DNA from: UBA830 sp038146925 | GTDB lineage: Bacteria > Pseudomonadota > Alphaproteobacteria > MPNO01 > UBA830 | Direction: 5' to 3' | Assembly (NCBI GenBank): GCA_038146925.1 | Contig: JAYQSP010000008.1 | Coordinates: 186,001-250,000 of the forward strand | DNA length: 64,000 nt | Shown: positions 50,740 through 60,038 of the stretch, in pieces | How the letters are laid out: every line of letters starts with the position of its first letter | How positions within the stretch are numbered: the first letter of the stretch is position 1 | Notes under the pieces: generated by a model | Database searches by the model: none | What the model was told of the DNA's origin: nothing | What the model saw: the letters and a program-made list of their open reading frames with translations, nothing else | Position numbers and translations under genes: made by a program

Positions 50740-52504
50740 ATGGACTCTCTCGGTTTCTCGAAACTTGAAATCCAGTTCCTGGAAGCGCTGGCGCTGATCG
50801 CTATGGCGTGCGTCGCGGTGCCGGTGTTCAAGCGCATCGGGCTGGGGTCGATCCTGGGATATATCGCGGCCGGCGTGATTGTCGGCGCGACGCTGACCCT
50901 CGGCTTCACGGAAAATCCGGACAAGCTGCTGCATTTCGCCGAATTCGGCGTGGTGCTGTTCCTGTTCGTTATCGGGCTGGAAATGAACCCGAAGAAGCTG
51001 TTGGAAATGCGCGGCGATATCTTCGGGGTCGGCCTGACGCAGGTGCTGGTCTGCGGCGCGGCGCTGGCGGTGCCGCCGCTGCTGCTTGGGCTTTCCTGGC
51101 AGGTATCGGTGGTGATCGGGCTGGGTCTGGCGCTGTCGTCGACGGCGCTGGTGATGCAGGCGCTGAACGAAAAAGACGAACGCGGCACCGGCCACGGCAG
51201 AAAGGCATTCGCCATCCTGTTGTTCCAGGATCTCGCCATCGTGCCGCTGCTGCTGATCGTCACGTTGCTGGCACCCACCGGGGAAGAGATGGGGCTGGCG
51301 GCCAGCCTGACCAGCGTCGGGATCGCGGTCGTGGCGATCGGCATTCTGATCGGCGCCGGGCGGTACCTGCTGAATCCGGCGTTCCGGCTGCTGGCTAATG
51401 CCGGCGTGCCGGAGATCATGACGGCTTTCGCGCTTGGCCGCCCTGCTGATGGATCTTGCCGGCATGTCCTACGCCATGGGGGCGTTCGTCGCCGGCGTCA
51501 TGCTGGCGGAATCGTCCTTCCGCCACGAACTGGAAGCCAATGTCGAACCGTTCCGCGGCCTGTTCCTCGGGCTGTTTTTCCTCGCCGTCGGCGCGTCGCT
51601 GTCCCTTGAAAGCGTCGCGGCGAACTGGCTGACGATCCTGATCGCGGTGCCCGCGGTGCTCGCCATCAAGGCGGGTGCGATCTTCCTGATCCTGCGGGCG
51701 TTTCGCAACGACCATGCGACCAGCGTGCGGGCGGCGATGTCGCTGCCGCAGGCGGGCGAATTCGGGTTCGTGCTGTTCGCGTCGGCGGTCTCGGTCGGCC
51801 TGCTGAACACGGAACTGTCCGCCATCCTGGTCGCGGTGATCACGCTGACCATGGCGCTGTCGCCCTTGTGCGACCGCCTGGTGTCGGTGCTGGCGCCGGC
51901 GGCGGCGAAGGACGAGATCGACGAGGATTATTCCGACGCCGGCGGCGCGGCGCTGGTGATCGGCTTCGGCCGGTTCGGCCAGGTCGTCACCCAGGTGCTG
52001 CGCCGCGCCGGGATCGGCGTGACGATCCTCGACGCGGACGCCGAACGCGTCCGCGAAGCCGAGCAGTTCGGCAACCGCATTCATTTCGGCGACGGCACGC
52101 GTCGCGAAGTGCTGCGTGCCGCGGGCGCGGAAGGCGCTAGGCTGATCCTGGTCTGCGTCGACGACAGGGCCACCGCGCACAATATCGTGCGGCTGTGCGG
52201 CAACAAATTTTCGCAGGCGAAGCTGCTGGTGCGCGCCTTCGACCGGACCGATGCGATCGAGCTGATCCATGCCGGCGTCGCCGATCCGGTCCGCGAAACA
52301 TTCGATTCGGGGCTGCGTATGGGGCGGCTGGCACTCGCGGCGCAGGGAATCGAGGGCGAGGAAGCGGATGCGGTGGTCGACGATGTCCGGCGGCGCGACG
52401 AAAAGCGCCTGGCGCTTCAGGTCGAGGAGATCGCCGGCACCGATGTCGGCACGCTGGAGGCCATGAAGAAGATCAAGCCGGAGCCCGTTGGGCCAGCCGG
52501 GTAA
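50740..52504 (+). pseudogene. CPA2-family cation:proton antiporter (KefB/C-like), frameshifted
   Basis: N-terminal part (to about 51430): KIELE-type QFLEALALIAMACVAVPVFK, SILGYIAAGVIVG, LFLFVIGLEMNP and GLALSSTALVMQAL. After EIMTAFAL the frame is lost. It resumes from 51434 in another frame as LAALLMDLAGMSYAMGAFVA through SSFRHELEANVEPFRG, and runs to a TrkA-N NAD-binding domain (VIGFGRFGQVVTQVLRRAGI). Relatives have about five residues (LVVL-type) between the two parts, so a small deletion not divisible by three is likely. Either a pseudogene or an assembly error. Confidence 0.82.
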
Positions 52505-52669
52505 CGGTCGGTAAACATCCGGTGAAAATCCCCATGCGAGGCGTCTTGCCGCCTTGTCATGACAACGGGTAACCCATTAGGTTAGCCATGGTTTCACTGT
52601 ACTGATCCGGTCGAGAAAGAAACCGGATCGCGTTGGCCGGGGGCGTTCCGGCAGGGGATTGTTGCAGAC

Positions 52670-54226
52670 ATGAAAATTGGCGTTCCGAAGGAAGTTCACG
52701 CGGGCGAGCAACGCGTGGCGCTGACCCCGGAAACGGCGGGTCGTATTCAGAAACTGGGCTTCGATCTGGCGATCGAATCCGGCGCGGGCGAGGCGGCGCA
52801 GTTCAGCGACGACGCCTATCGCGAGGCCGGGGTCGATGTCGTCAGCGATACAAAGGCGCTCTGGGCCGACAGCGATATCGTGCTCAAGGTTCGCCAGCCG
52901 GAAGCGCATCCCGGCCTCGGCGTCGACGAGACCGAACTGCTTTCCAAAGGCAGCACGCTGATCTGCTTCGTCTGGCCGGCCCAGAACGAAGACCTGCTCG
53001 AGAAGATAAAATCCTGCAAGGCGACTGCCATCGCGATGGATGCGGTGCCGCGTATCAGCCGCGCACAGAAAATGGACGCTCTGTCGTCGATGGCCAACAT
53101 CGCGGGCTACCGCGCGGTGGTCGAGGCGGCGAACAATTTCGGACGCTTCTTCACCGGTCAGATCACGGCCGCGGGCAAGGTGCCGCCGGCCAAGGTGATG
53201 GTTATCGGCGCCGGCGTCGCCGGGCTGGCCGCCATCGGCGCGGCCCGCGGCATGGGCGCCATCGTCCGCGCCTTCGACACACGGCTGGAAGTCAAGCAGC
53301 AGGTCGAAAGCATGGGCGCGGAATTCCTGGAACTGGAATTCGAGGAAGACGGATCGGGCAGCGGCGGCTACGCCAAGGTGATGAGCGACGAGTTCATCAA
53401 GGCGGAGATGGAAATGTTCGCCGAACAGGCGAAGGACGTGGACATCATCATCACCACCGCGCTGATCCCCGGCAAACCCGCGCCGAAACTGATCACCGCC
53501 GAGATGGTCGAATCCATGAAGCCCGGCTCGGTGGTCGTCGACCTGGCCGCCGAACAGGGCGGCAACTGCGAACTGACCGAACCCGGCGAAGTAGCGGTGA
53601 AACACGACGTCACGCTGATCGGCTACACCGACCTGCCGAGCCGCATGGCGGCGCAGTCGAGCCAGCTTTACGGCACCAATCTGTGGCACATGCTGTCGGA
53701 CCTGACGCCCGAAAAAGATGGCAGGATCGTCGTCGACATGGAAGACGACGTCATCCGGGGGGCGACGGTCGTGAAGGACGGCGAGCTGACCTGGCCGCCG
53801 CCCGCGCCGAAAACGCCGGCCATCGCGCCCGCCAGGCCGGAGGCCGCGAAGCCGGCCGCAGAAGAAGCCGAACCGCGCAACGTCGGCATGAAATCGGCGC
53901 TCATCCTGGTGATTGGCGGGCTGGTCCTGCTGGGCCTCGGCACGGTTGCGCCGCCGGCCTTCATGGGGCATCTGACCGTGTTCGTGCTTGCCTGTTTCGT
54001 TGGCTACCAGGTGATCTGGAACGTCACGCCGGCGCTGCACACGCCGCTGATGAGCGTCACCAACGCGATCAGCGGCATCATCGTGATCGGCGCGCTGGTG
54101 CAGATATCCAGCCCCTCGAACCTCGTCACCATCCTCGCCGGCATTTCCGTGCTGATCGCCACGATCAACATCGCCGGCGGGTTTCTCGTCACACAGCGCA
54201 TGCTCCGCATGTTCCGCAAAAGCTAG
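52670..54226 (+). CDS. pntA: NAD(P) transhydrogenase subunit alpha
   Basis: A 518-residue subunit, the fused E. coli-type alpha chain: residues 1-390 form domain I (NAD-binding), with VMVIGAGVAGLAAIGAARGM (about 178-197) and AFDTRLEVKQQVESMGAEF, and residues about 400-515 hold four membrane segments (SALILVIGGLVLLGLGTVAP and following). It uses the proton gradient to reduce NADP+ with NADH. A Pro/Ala-rich linker joins the two domains. pntB follows after 15 bp. Confidence 0.96.
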   Translation: MKIGVPKEVHAGEQRVALTPETAGRIQKLGFDLAIESGAGEAAQFSDDAYREAGVDVVSDTKALWADSDIVLKVRQPEAHPGLGVDETELLSKGSTLICFVWPAQNEDLLEKIKSCKATAIAMDAVPRISRAQKMDALSSMANIAGYRAVVEAANNFGRFFTGQITAAGKVPPAKVMVIGAGVAGLAAIGAARGMGAIVRAFDTRLEVKQQVESMGAEFLELEFEEDGSGSGGYAKVMSDEFIKAEMEMFAEQAKDVDIIITTALIPGKPAPKLITAEMVESMKPGSVVVDLAAEQGGNCELTEPGEVAVKHDVTLIGYTDLPSRMAAQSSQLYGTNLWHMLSDLTPEKDGRIVVDMEDDVIRGATVVKDGELTWPPPAPKTPAIAPARPEAAKPAAEEAEPRNVGMKSALILVIGGLVLLGLGTVAPPAFMGHLTVFVLACFVGYQVIWNVTPALHTPLMSVTNAISGIIVIGALVQISSPSNLVTILAGISVLIATINIAGGFLVTQRMLRMFRKS

Positions 54227-54241
54227 AGGTTCGGGCAGATC

Positions 54242-55639
54242 ATGAGCATCGGAATCACCACCGTCGCCTATATCGGGGCGAGCATCCTTTTCATTCTCAG
54301 CCTCGGCGGCCTGAGCAACCAGGAAACCGCGCGGCGCGGCAATATCTACGGCATCATCGGGATGACCATTGCGATCGTCGCGACCATCGCGGCGACGCAG
54401 ATCGACGATTACACCATCCTCGGACTGGCGGTGATCGTCGGCGCGGCCATCGGCATCTTCGTCGCCTCGCGGGTCGAGATGACCCAGATGCCGCAGCTGG
54501 TCGCCATCCTGCACAGCTTCGTCGGTCTTGCCGCGGTGCTGGTCGGCATCGCCAGCTACGTCGACCCCAACTCCGCCTATGAGGGCGTCGAAAAGACCAT
54601 CCACGAGGTCGAGATCTTTCTCGGCGTGTTTATCGGCGCGATCACGTTTACCGGCTCCGTCATCGCCTTCGGCAAGCTGCAGGGCAGCATTTCCGGCAAG
54701 CCGCTGCTGCTGCCGGCGCGCCACTGGCTGAACCTCGCCGGCATCATCGGCTCGCTGTGGCTGGGCTACGAGTTCCTGGCATCGCCCGACCATTCCGCCG
54801 GGCTGACGCCGCTGCTGATCATGACCGCCATCGCCTGCCTGATCGGAATCCATCTGGTGATGGCCATCGGCGGCGCCGACATGCCGGTCGTGGTGTCCAT
54901 GCTGAACAGCTATTCCGGCTGGGCGGCCGCGGCGACCGGCTTCATGCTGGCGAACGATCTGCTGATCGTCGTCGGTGCGCTTGTCGGCTCGTCCGGCGCG
55001 ATTCTCAGCTATATCATGTGCCGCGCCATGAACCGGCATTTCGTCAGCGTCATCCTCGGCGGCTTCGGCACGTCGGGCGGCACCGCCGCGGCCGGCGGCG
55101 AGGAACAGGGCGAGGTCGTGCCCACCTCGGTCGACGAGGTCGCCGCCATGTTGGCCGATTCCAACCAGGTCATCATCGTGCCGGGCTACGGCATGGCGGT
55201 GGCGCAGGCGCAGAACTCGGTCAGCGAGATTACGAAACTGCTGCGCGACAAGGGCGTCACCGTGCGCTTCGGCATCCACCCCGTCGCAGGCCGGCTGCCC
55301 GGACACATGAACGTGCTGCTGGCCGAGGCCAAGGTGCCGTACGACATCGTGCTGGAAATGGACGAGCTGAACGACGATTTCCCCGACACCGACGTGGTGC
55401 TGGTGATCGGCGCCAACGATATCGTCAATCCCGGCGCGCAGGACGATCCCAACAGCCCGATCGCCGGCATGCCGGTAATGGAGGTCTGGAAGGCCCGTAC
55501 GTCCGTGGTGTTCAAGCGGTCGATGGCGAGCGGCTATGCCGGCGTCGACAACCCGCTGTTCTACAAGGAAAACAACCGCATGCTGTTTGGCGACGCCAAG
55601 GAGAGCGTCGACGGGATATTGCAGAGCCTGAAGGGGTAG
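54242..55639 (+). CDS. pntB: NAD(P) transhydrogenase subunit beta
   Basis: A 465-residue partner with about nine membrane segments (residues 1-260: AYIGASILFILSLGGLSNQE and following) and a C-terminal NADP-binding domain (about 285-465) with IVPGYGMAVAQAQ, GVTVRFGIHPVAGRLPGHMN and the Asp-Val-rich DTDVVLVIGANDIVNPGAQD. Full length. Together with pntA it forms the proton-translocating transhydrogenase. Confidence 0.97.
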   Translation: MSIGITTVAYIGASILFILSLGGLSNQETARRGNIYGIIGMTIAIVATIAATQIDDYTILGLAVIVGAAIGIFVASRVEMTQMPQLVAILHSFVGLAAVLVGIASYVDPNSAYEGVEKTIHEVEIFLGVFIGAITFTGSVIAFGKLQGSISGKPLLLPARHWLNLAGIIGSLWLGYEFLASPDHSAGLTPLLIMTAIACLIGIHLVMAIGGADMPVVVSMLNSYSGWAAAATGFMLANDLLIVVGALVGSSGAILSYIMCRAMNRHFVSVILGGFGTSGGTAAAGGEEQGEVVPTSVDEVAAMLADSNQVIIVPGYGMAVAQAQNSVSEITKLLRDKGVTVRFGIHPVAGRLPGHMNVLLAEAKVPYDIVLEMDELNDDFPDTDVVLVIGANDIVNPGAQDDPNSPIAGMPVMEVWKARTSVVFKRSMASGYAGVDNPLFYKENNRMLFGDAKESVDGILQSLKG

Positions 55640-55675
55640 GCGCGGCGGCGGGATTGGCGCAACACAGACGCCGGT

Positions 55676-56068
55676 TCAGGACCGCCTTTGTCCGCGCCGT
55701 ATCAGGGCGAGGGCGCCGAGGCCCAGCGCGAACAGCGGTAGTCCGGCAGGCGCCGGGGCGTCGGTGGCGGTTTCTTCCTGGACTGTAATGATCGCAGAGA
55801 GCGCGTAGAACGAACGGTGGGTGCTCGCGGAGCCGCAGCCGCAGAAGTCGACCCACTGGTAGAAGTACGCCCCCGATCTTTCGAGCCGGACTTCCGGCCC
55901 CGCACCCAGCGGGTCATTCGCAATGCCAGACAGAGACTGAGTGCCGGTCGCAACGGGAACTTCCGGCGACAGCGGGGTCCGCGTCACCGCGAGCCCATGC
56001 GATAGCTGAGGCAATAACGGTTCCAGAATAGTTAATAAAGTAATAACAATGGGTTGAAGGTAGTTCAC
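55676..56068 (-). CDS. Short PEP-CTERM-type sorting-domain protein
   Basis: 130 residues. The last 25 residues are a PEP-CTERM (VPLPA-like) signal: TDAPAPAGLPLFALGLGALA followed by LIRRGQRRS, i.e. a Pro-containing motif, a membrane helix and Arg-rich end. The N-terminus (MNYLQPIVITLLTILEPLLP) is only weakly signal-like and the body is short, so it may be N-terminally truncated. An exosortase elsewhere would process it. It is convergent with pntB. Confidence 0.65.
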   Translation of the reverse strand: MNYLQPIVITLLTILEPLLPQLSHGLAVTRTPLSPEVPVATGTQSLSGIANDPLGAGPEVRLERSGAYFYQWVDFCGCGSASTHRSFYALSAIITVQEETATDAPAPAGLPLFALGLGALALIRRGQRRS

Positions 56069-56271
56069 ATCCGAAGCTGTAAAGCCAACCGACGGCGGGA
56101 ACGACGCGAACGGGATTGTGTAATATTCGAACCAGCGGCGGCAGAGGGGACATTAGAGAGTGGTGTTTTGGATGTTTGACTGTCCGCTCCGCTGTCAGAT
56201 ACCGTGCCGTTGGTTAGGCAATGAAACGTTAGGTTAAAAAGCAGTCTCTTAAAGTAGTTCGTCTCGCATTG

Positions 56272-56388
56272 ATGGCCGGGGCGACTGCCCTGATGTTCGG
56301 TCTTGGCTCCTCCGATGTTTCCGCTCAAGATCGTGGGAACAAGGTCGGAGAAATGCGCGGCAAGGATCTTGCCGGGCAGGTCAAGTAA
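56272..56388 (+). other. Small secreted-peptide ORF, in frame with the next ORF across a TAA
   Basis: In-frame codons from about 56240 read KKQSLKVVRLALMAGATALM, then FGLGSSDVSAQDRGNKVGEM and RGKDLAGQVK before TAA (56386-56388). The leader looks like a signal peptide. After the TAA the frame goes on with MNDQMEKKEKKGEEIQERQN until it merges with the SUMF1-family frame. Possibly a broken small secreted protein. The rest of the gap 56069-56538 has no other feature I can see. Confidence 0.3.
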
Positions 56389-56538
56389 ATGAACGACCAG
56401 ATGGAAAAGAAAGAGAAAAAAGGCGAAGAAATTCAAGAAAGACAAAATGGGCAAAAAGGGCAAAACATAGATCGCAAGCCCCTTGCTTTAAGACCTGACG
56501 ACCGTTGCGTACGCCTCGGGGCGCCGGGGTCAGCGGCC

Positions 56539-57300
56539 ATGAGACCGGCGATCGGGCCGATCGGGGTGGCGCTTTTCTGCGCGGTACTGGCCGGCGCACC
56601 TCAGGGCGCGGCTGCCGACAATCGCGGCGACATGCAAGCGATCGGCACGTTTTCCATCGACCGGACAGAGGTCACCATCGGGCAGTTCGCGCGGTTTACC
56701 GGGGCGACGGGACTCGTCACCGAAGCGGAGCGCGCCGGTGGCGGGCTGGTTTACGCGGCAGGCTGGGAACAGAAAGCCGGTTGGACCTGGCGGAAGCCGT
56801 TCGGCCGTCCGGCCGGGAACGCCGAACCGGCGGTGCACGTCACCTTTAACGAGGCGAAGGCTTATTGTCGCTGGGCGGGGAAACGACTGCCGACGGAGTC
56901 CGAATGGCTCGAGGCTGCTTACACGGAGAGGCGCCCGTCTCCGCCGCCTCCGTTCCGGCAGGGCCGCACCTACCCTTATCCGACAGGCGATCGTCCACTG
57001 GGCGCCAACTGCCTCGGAGATTGCGGAAAGACGCCCGCCATCGACTATTCCGACGTTCTGGATCGCGGCCTGGGACATGCCCCCGCTGGAAAGACGCGCC
57101 AGGGCGTTAACGGGCTATATGACATGGGCGCGAATGTCTGGGAATGGGTCGATACCAGCGAAGGTGCTGAAAAGGTTACGCGCGGGGGCTCTTGGTGGTA
57201 CGGCGCCGCGCAGATGCGTGCTGACTACAAGACTTCCAAGCCGCAGAACATGGCAGTCGTCTACATCGGCTTCCGCTGCGTGAAGGACAACCGGTTCTGA
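56539..57300 (+). CDS. Secreted formylglycine-generating-enzyme-like (SUMF1) protein
   Basis: A 253-residue protein with a signal peptide (MRPAIGPIGVALFCAVLAGA to about residue 25). The FGE-sulfatase/SUMF1 fold is seen in FSIDRTEVTIGQFARF, HVTFNEAKAYCRWAGKRLPT with ESEWLEAAYT, GLYDMGANVWEWVDTSEGA and VTRGGSWWYGA through IGFRCV. Many members are not true formylglycine generators. No sulfatase is nearby. ATG 56539 (M51 of the longer frame) is chosen because a signal peptide starts there. Confidence 0.82.
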   Translation: MRPAIGPIGVALFCAVLAGAPQGAAADNRGDMQAIGTFSIDRTEVTIGQFARFTGATGLVTEAERAGGGLVYAAGWEQKAGWTWRKPFGRPAGNAEPAVHVTFNEAKAYCRWAGKRLPTESEWLEAAYTERRPSPPPPFRQGRTYPYPTGDRPLGANCLGDCGKTPAIDYSDVLDRGLGHAPAGKTRQGVNGLYDMGANVWEWVDTSEGAEKVTRGGSWWYGAAQMRADYKTSKPQNMAVVYIGFRCVKDNRF

Positions 57301-57365
57301 CCGGGGGGCTGTCTCCCCCGGCCAGTCGTCTGTGCTGACGGTTTCCCCGGGCGGGGCCGTGCGTG

Positions 57366-57674
57366 CTATCCGCCCCACACGTCGTCATAGCGTGAGGTGC
57401 CGTCCGCCCTGGGGTGATCACGGTACCCGGCGACGGAGCGTTGCTTCCGCTCGGAAGCGACCCGGAAGGTCATGGCCGTAATCGCTACGCCGAGGATGAC
57501 GAGCATGTGGCCGACGACTAGCTCGCCGTACCAGAACCAGCTGGCGGAGGACAGACAGAAGATCGTCGACCACATCACGCTGAGGACGATCATCGCCTGA
57601 AGACGCTGTGCCGGGGGCAGAGCACCCAACGGGTTGCGGTTGGAGTCCATGATACTTCTGTATATCTGATACAT
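57366..57674 (-). CDS. Small membrane protein, two helices, unknown function
   Basis: A 102-residue protein. Two membrane segments lie at about 30-48 (MIVLSVMWSTIFCLSSASWF) and 53-70 (VVGHMLVILGVAITAMTF). The soluble tail is Arg-rich. The start MYQIYRSIMDSNRNPLGALP follows GGAGAAAACGC, a good ribosome site. From memory, similar proteins are widespread in alphaproteobacteria but uncharacterised. It is convergent with the SUMF1-family gene. Confidence 0.6.
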   Translation of the reverse strand: MYQIYRSIMDSNRNPLGALPPAQRLQAMIVLSVMWSTIFCLSSASWFWYGELVVGHMLVILGVAITAMTFRVASERKQRSVAGYRDHPRADGTSRYDDVWGG

Positions 57675-57832
57675 GCGTTTTCTCCGTGTTGTTTTCCAAG
57701 ATACGGTACCGTATGGAATTTGGATCACGTGACGTGATGTAATCGGGCCGGTTCCGAACGGGCGTTTCGACTATGGTCATCCGAGACGGCGCCGACAGCG
57801 TAGTCTCAACGAACCCGGAGCCGAGTACCCTC

Positions 57833-58132
57833 ATGACGAACCTCATTCCGCGAATGGCCAGCGACGATACGGTCGTCATCGCCAACGACAACACAACGGT
57901 CGGCTATGCCACGTTTGACGCGGAGGCAGGGCTGCTGACCTATATCTTCGTGCATCCGTCGTTCCGCCGCCGGGGCTATGGCCGGCAGCTGGTTGAGGTG
58001 GCCGAGAAATCGGCCGGCCGGACGTTGACGCCGGCGTCACCCCTGTCGTCGTCGGGTAGGCGGTTTTTCGGGGCGGTGTTGTCGCGTGGGCGTGTTTCCC
58101 TGACGTCTAGGTTGTGCGAGATTGATCCGTGA
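57833..58132 (+). CDS. Small GNAT-family N-acetyltransferase
   Basis: About 99 residues. The acetyl-CoA motif A is present: LLTYIFVHPSFRRRGYGRQL (about residues 41-60), with VGYATFDAEAG before it. Length is near the minimal GNAT fold. After GRTLTPASPLSSSGRRFFG the sequence (AVLSRGRVSLTSRLCEIDP) looks unlike GNAT ends, so the C-terminus may be altered by a frame change. Start ATG 57833 assumed; substrate unknown. Confidence 0.55.
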   Translation: MTNLIPRMASDDTVVIANDNTTVGYATFDAEAGLLTYIFVHPSFRRRGYGRQLVEVAEKSAGRTLTPASPLSSSGRRFFGAVLSRGRVSLTSRLCEIDP

Positions 58133-58175
58133 GGCCCCCGCCTCGCCTGAAGATCCGAATTTCAGGGAGACCCAA

Positions 58176-58712
58176 ATGACCGATGGCCCCAACCGCATCC
58201 TCGAAATCCTCGAGGACGACCTGACCCCCGATCAGAAAAAAGTGTTCGACGACTTGGTCGCCGGGCGCGGGAGGTTGCTGACGCCCTATAAGATCTGGAT
58301 CCATTCACCCGAAGTGGCGGCGGCGATGGAAACCATCGGCACGTTCCTCAACAAGCGGAGCTCGCTGACGACGCGAGAGGTCGAGCTCGTTATCGTGATC
58401 ATCGCGACGCAGTGGCAGGGCGCATACGTGCAGGCCGCCCACGTCCAAATGTGCCTCGATCTCGGCTATCCGCAGGACGTAATGGATGCCATCAAGAACG
58501 GCGAGACACCTGATCTGCCCGATGCCCGCGAAAAGGCGGTCTACGATCTGTGTCAAATCGCCATGGCACCGGGCGGCGGTTCGGACGAGGTCTATGGCCG
58601 GGCGGCAGAGCTTCTCGGCCGCGACGGGCTGGCGGAAGTGCTGGTCCTTCTTGGGTACTATTCGTCGGTCGCGATGGCGATGAAACTGCACCGGGTGCCG
58701 CTGCCGGGGTAG
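58176..58712 (+). CDS. Carboxymuconolactone decarboxylase (CMD/AhpD-fold) family protein
   Basis: A 178-residue CMD-type protein: TPYKIWIHSPEVAAAMETIG, LTTREVELVIVIIATQWQGA and YVQAAHVQMCLDLGYPQDVM. The catalytic CxxC is absent (QWQGAYVQAAH). ATG 58176 follows CAGGGAGACCCA. Paralogue of 50176-50733. Function unknown. Confidence 0.8.
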   Translation: MTDGPNRILEILEDDLTPDQKKVFDDLVAGRGRLLTPYKIWIHSPEVAAAMETIGTFLNKRSSLTTREVELVIVIIATQWQGAYVQAAHVQMCLDLGYPQDVMDAIKNGETPDLPDAREKAVYDLCQIAMAPGGGSDEVYGRAAELLGRDGLAEVLVLLGYYSSVAMAMKLHRVPLPG

Positions 58713-58748
58713 AGGGGACGGCGGTATCGAAACGGTGAGGGGCGTATA

Positions 58749-59369
58749 TCAGGCAGCCCAGCGCCGCCGGGCACAGGCGAGACCGACTGCGCCGATACCG
58801 AAGATGAGCAACGCGCCCGGCGCCGGAACGCTGATTGCCGTCGTATAGAACTGGAAAAACTCGTCGGAGTTGCTGGCGCCGTCATTTTCGCGCACCTCGA
58901 CCCGGTTGAAAGCGACCGTGCTGACAAAGCCGATAAATTCGACGGTTCCGAAGGAAGACGTTGTGAAGCTTGTGCTGCCGACATTCGTCACGCCATCGAA
59001 GAAGGTCAGGGTGAACGTACTGGCAATCGAAGCGTCGAGGTAATCCATCGCAAACGCGGTCTGCGAAGAAGAAAAAATCAGATCGAAATTCTCATCCCCG
59101 TTCAGGACGTACTCGTTGCCGGGCATGGCGCCGGTAAAATTCAGATAACCGGCCGACAGTGTGGCGGGCTGGCCGGTTCCCTGTGCATTGTCCAGCGTGA
59201 GGTTGCCGCTGACGCTGGTGATATTGGCGTTCGTGAAGCCGGTGAGGGGAAAATCTTCCGCGACCAGGTTGAAATCCGGGGGATTTGTCGAATTGATCAC
59301 CGCGGCGGACACGTTCGACGCGCCGAATCCCAAAAGCACGGCGACGGCAACATTTACAATTTTACGCAC
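58749..59369 (-). CDS. PEP-CTERM sorting-domain protein
   Basis: A 206-residue extracellular protein. Signal peptide MRKIVNVAVAVLLGFGASNV ends at SAA. The body is beta-rich with many Ser/Thr/Asn. The C-terminus is a PEP-CTERM signal, AISVPAPGALLIFGIGAVGL then ACARRRWAA. It would be handled by an exosortase. A perfect 7-bp inverted repeat lies 31 bp upstream of the start. Confidence 0.85.
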   Translation of the reverse strand: MRKIVNVAVAVLLGFGASNVSAAVINSTNPPDFNLVAEDFPLTGFTNANITSVSGNLTLDNAQGTGQPATLSAGYLNFTGAMPGNEYVLNGDENFDLIFSSSQTAFAMDYLDASIASTFTLTFFDGVTNVGSTSFTTSSFGTVEFIGFVSTVAFNRVEVRENDGASNSDEFFQFYTTAISVPAPGALLIFGIGAVGLACARRRWAA

Positions 59370-59399
59370 TACTCAGACTCCGGGCTAAATTCACTCAAC

Positions 59400-59417
59400 T
59401 TGCGTCTATTGACGCAA
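59400..59417. promoter_or_regulatory. TTGCGTC-N4-GACGCAA inverted repeat upstream of PEP-CTERM gene
   Basis: Perfect 7-bp arms, TTGCGTC (59400-59406) and GACGCAA (59411-59417). Its location 31-48 bp before the start codon of the PEP-CTERM gene fits an operator or activator site. Confidence 0.4.
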
Positions 59418-59419
59418 AG

Positions 59420-60038
59420 AACGTGCCAACATCCAGATTGCCCTGTTTTCAACAACTTATGGTGCTGCCGCCCGTGGGCTGGATAAGAAACGTAAATTTC
59501 TCCGACGATCCTGGCGACCTGGCGCGAGGCCGGCCACATTGTGTTCGACCTCGACCCCGGCTTCTCGCAGTTCGGCATGGAAGCCAATACCGCCAGCGAG
59601 ATGTCGGTGCTGATGTGTGGGTATTTGGCTGGGATCAGGCCACAAAGAAAATCGTTGGCCGGATTCACGTTTTGACGATTCGCGTGTTACCGTTTCTCGG
59701 TCGCGTTAATCGAACAGGTGCATGACGAAAATCTGAAGATAACATTGTTGTCGGACTATCGTATCCGGGCACCTTTTCGGATGTCTGGATGGGCGAATTC
59801 GACTATTCCGCTTCCCGGAATCCCGTGCGCCGGGGCGTCCTGTGCATGGGGTTGTTTTAAGGGTTTGGTGTTTCGGCGTCCCCGTGCAGGCACAGTGCTG
59901 TCACTCAGTCCCGCGCCGTTGAAAAAAAGTTATTCCCCCGGGCTTGTCCGGGGGGTCCATGTCTAGCAGTGTCCCGGTGGATGAAGGGACTCCCGGTTCC
60001 GGCCGGGAGCGTAAAAGAGGGTTCGTAAAAAACGCGTC
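59420..60038. other. Gap with possible gene remnants and two small hairpins
   Basis: In one frame near 59511-59673 the codons read TILATWREAGHIVFDLDPGF, then SQFGMEANTASEMSVLM, which looks protein-like but has no start and ends soon. A second piece near 59742-59850 reads NIVVGLSYPGTFSDVWMGEF. Neither is recognised; both may be remains of lost genes. Two 7-bp hairpins, CCCCCGG/CCGGGGG (59935-59954) and CTCCCGG/CCGGGAG (59990-60009), precede the UbiD gene. Confidence 0.3.

Noticed and set aside
52577..55306. Minus-strand open frame of about 900 codons opposite pntAB
   Set aside because: pntA and pntB are certain. The antisense product is low-complexity and His/Asp/Arg-rich.
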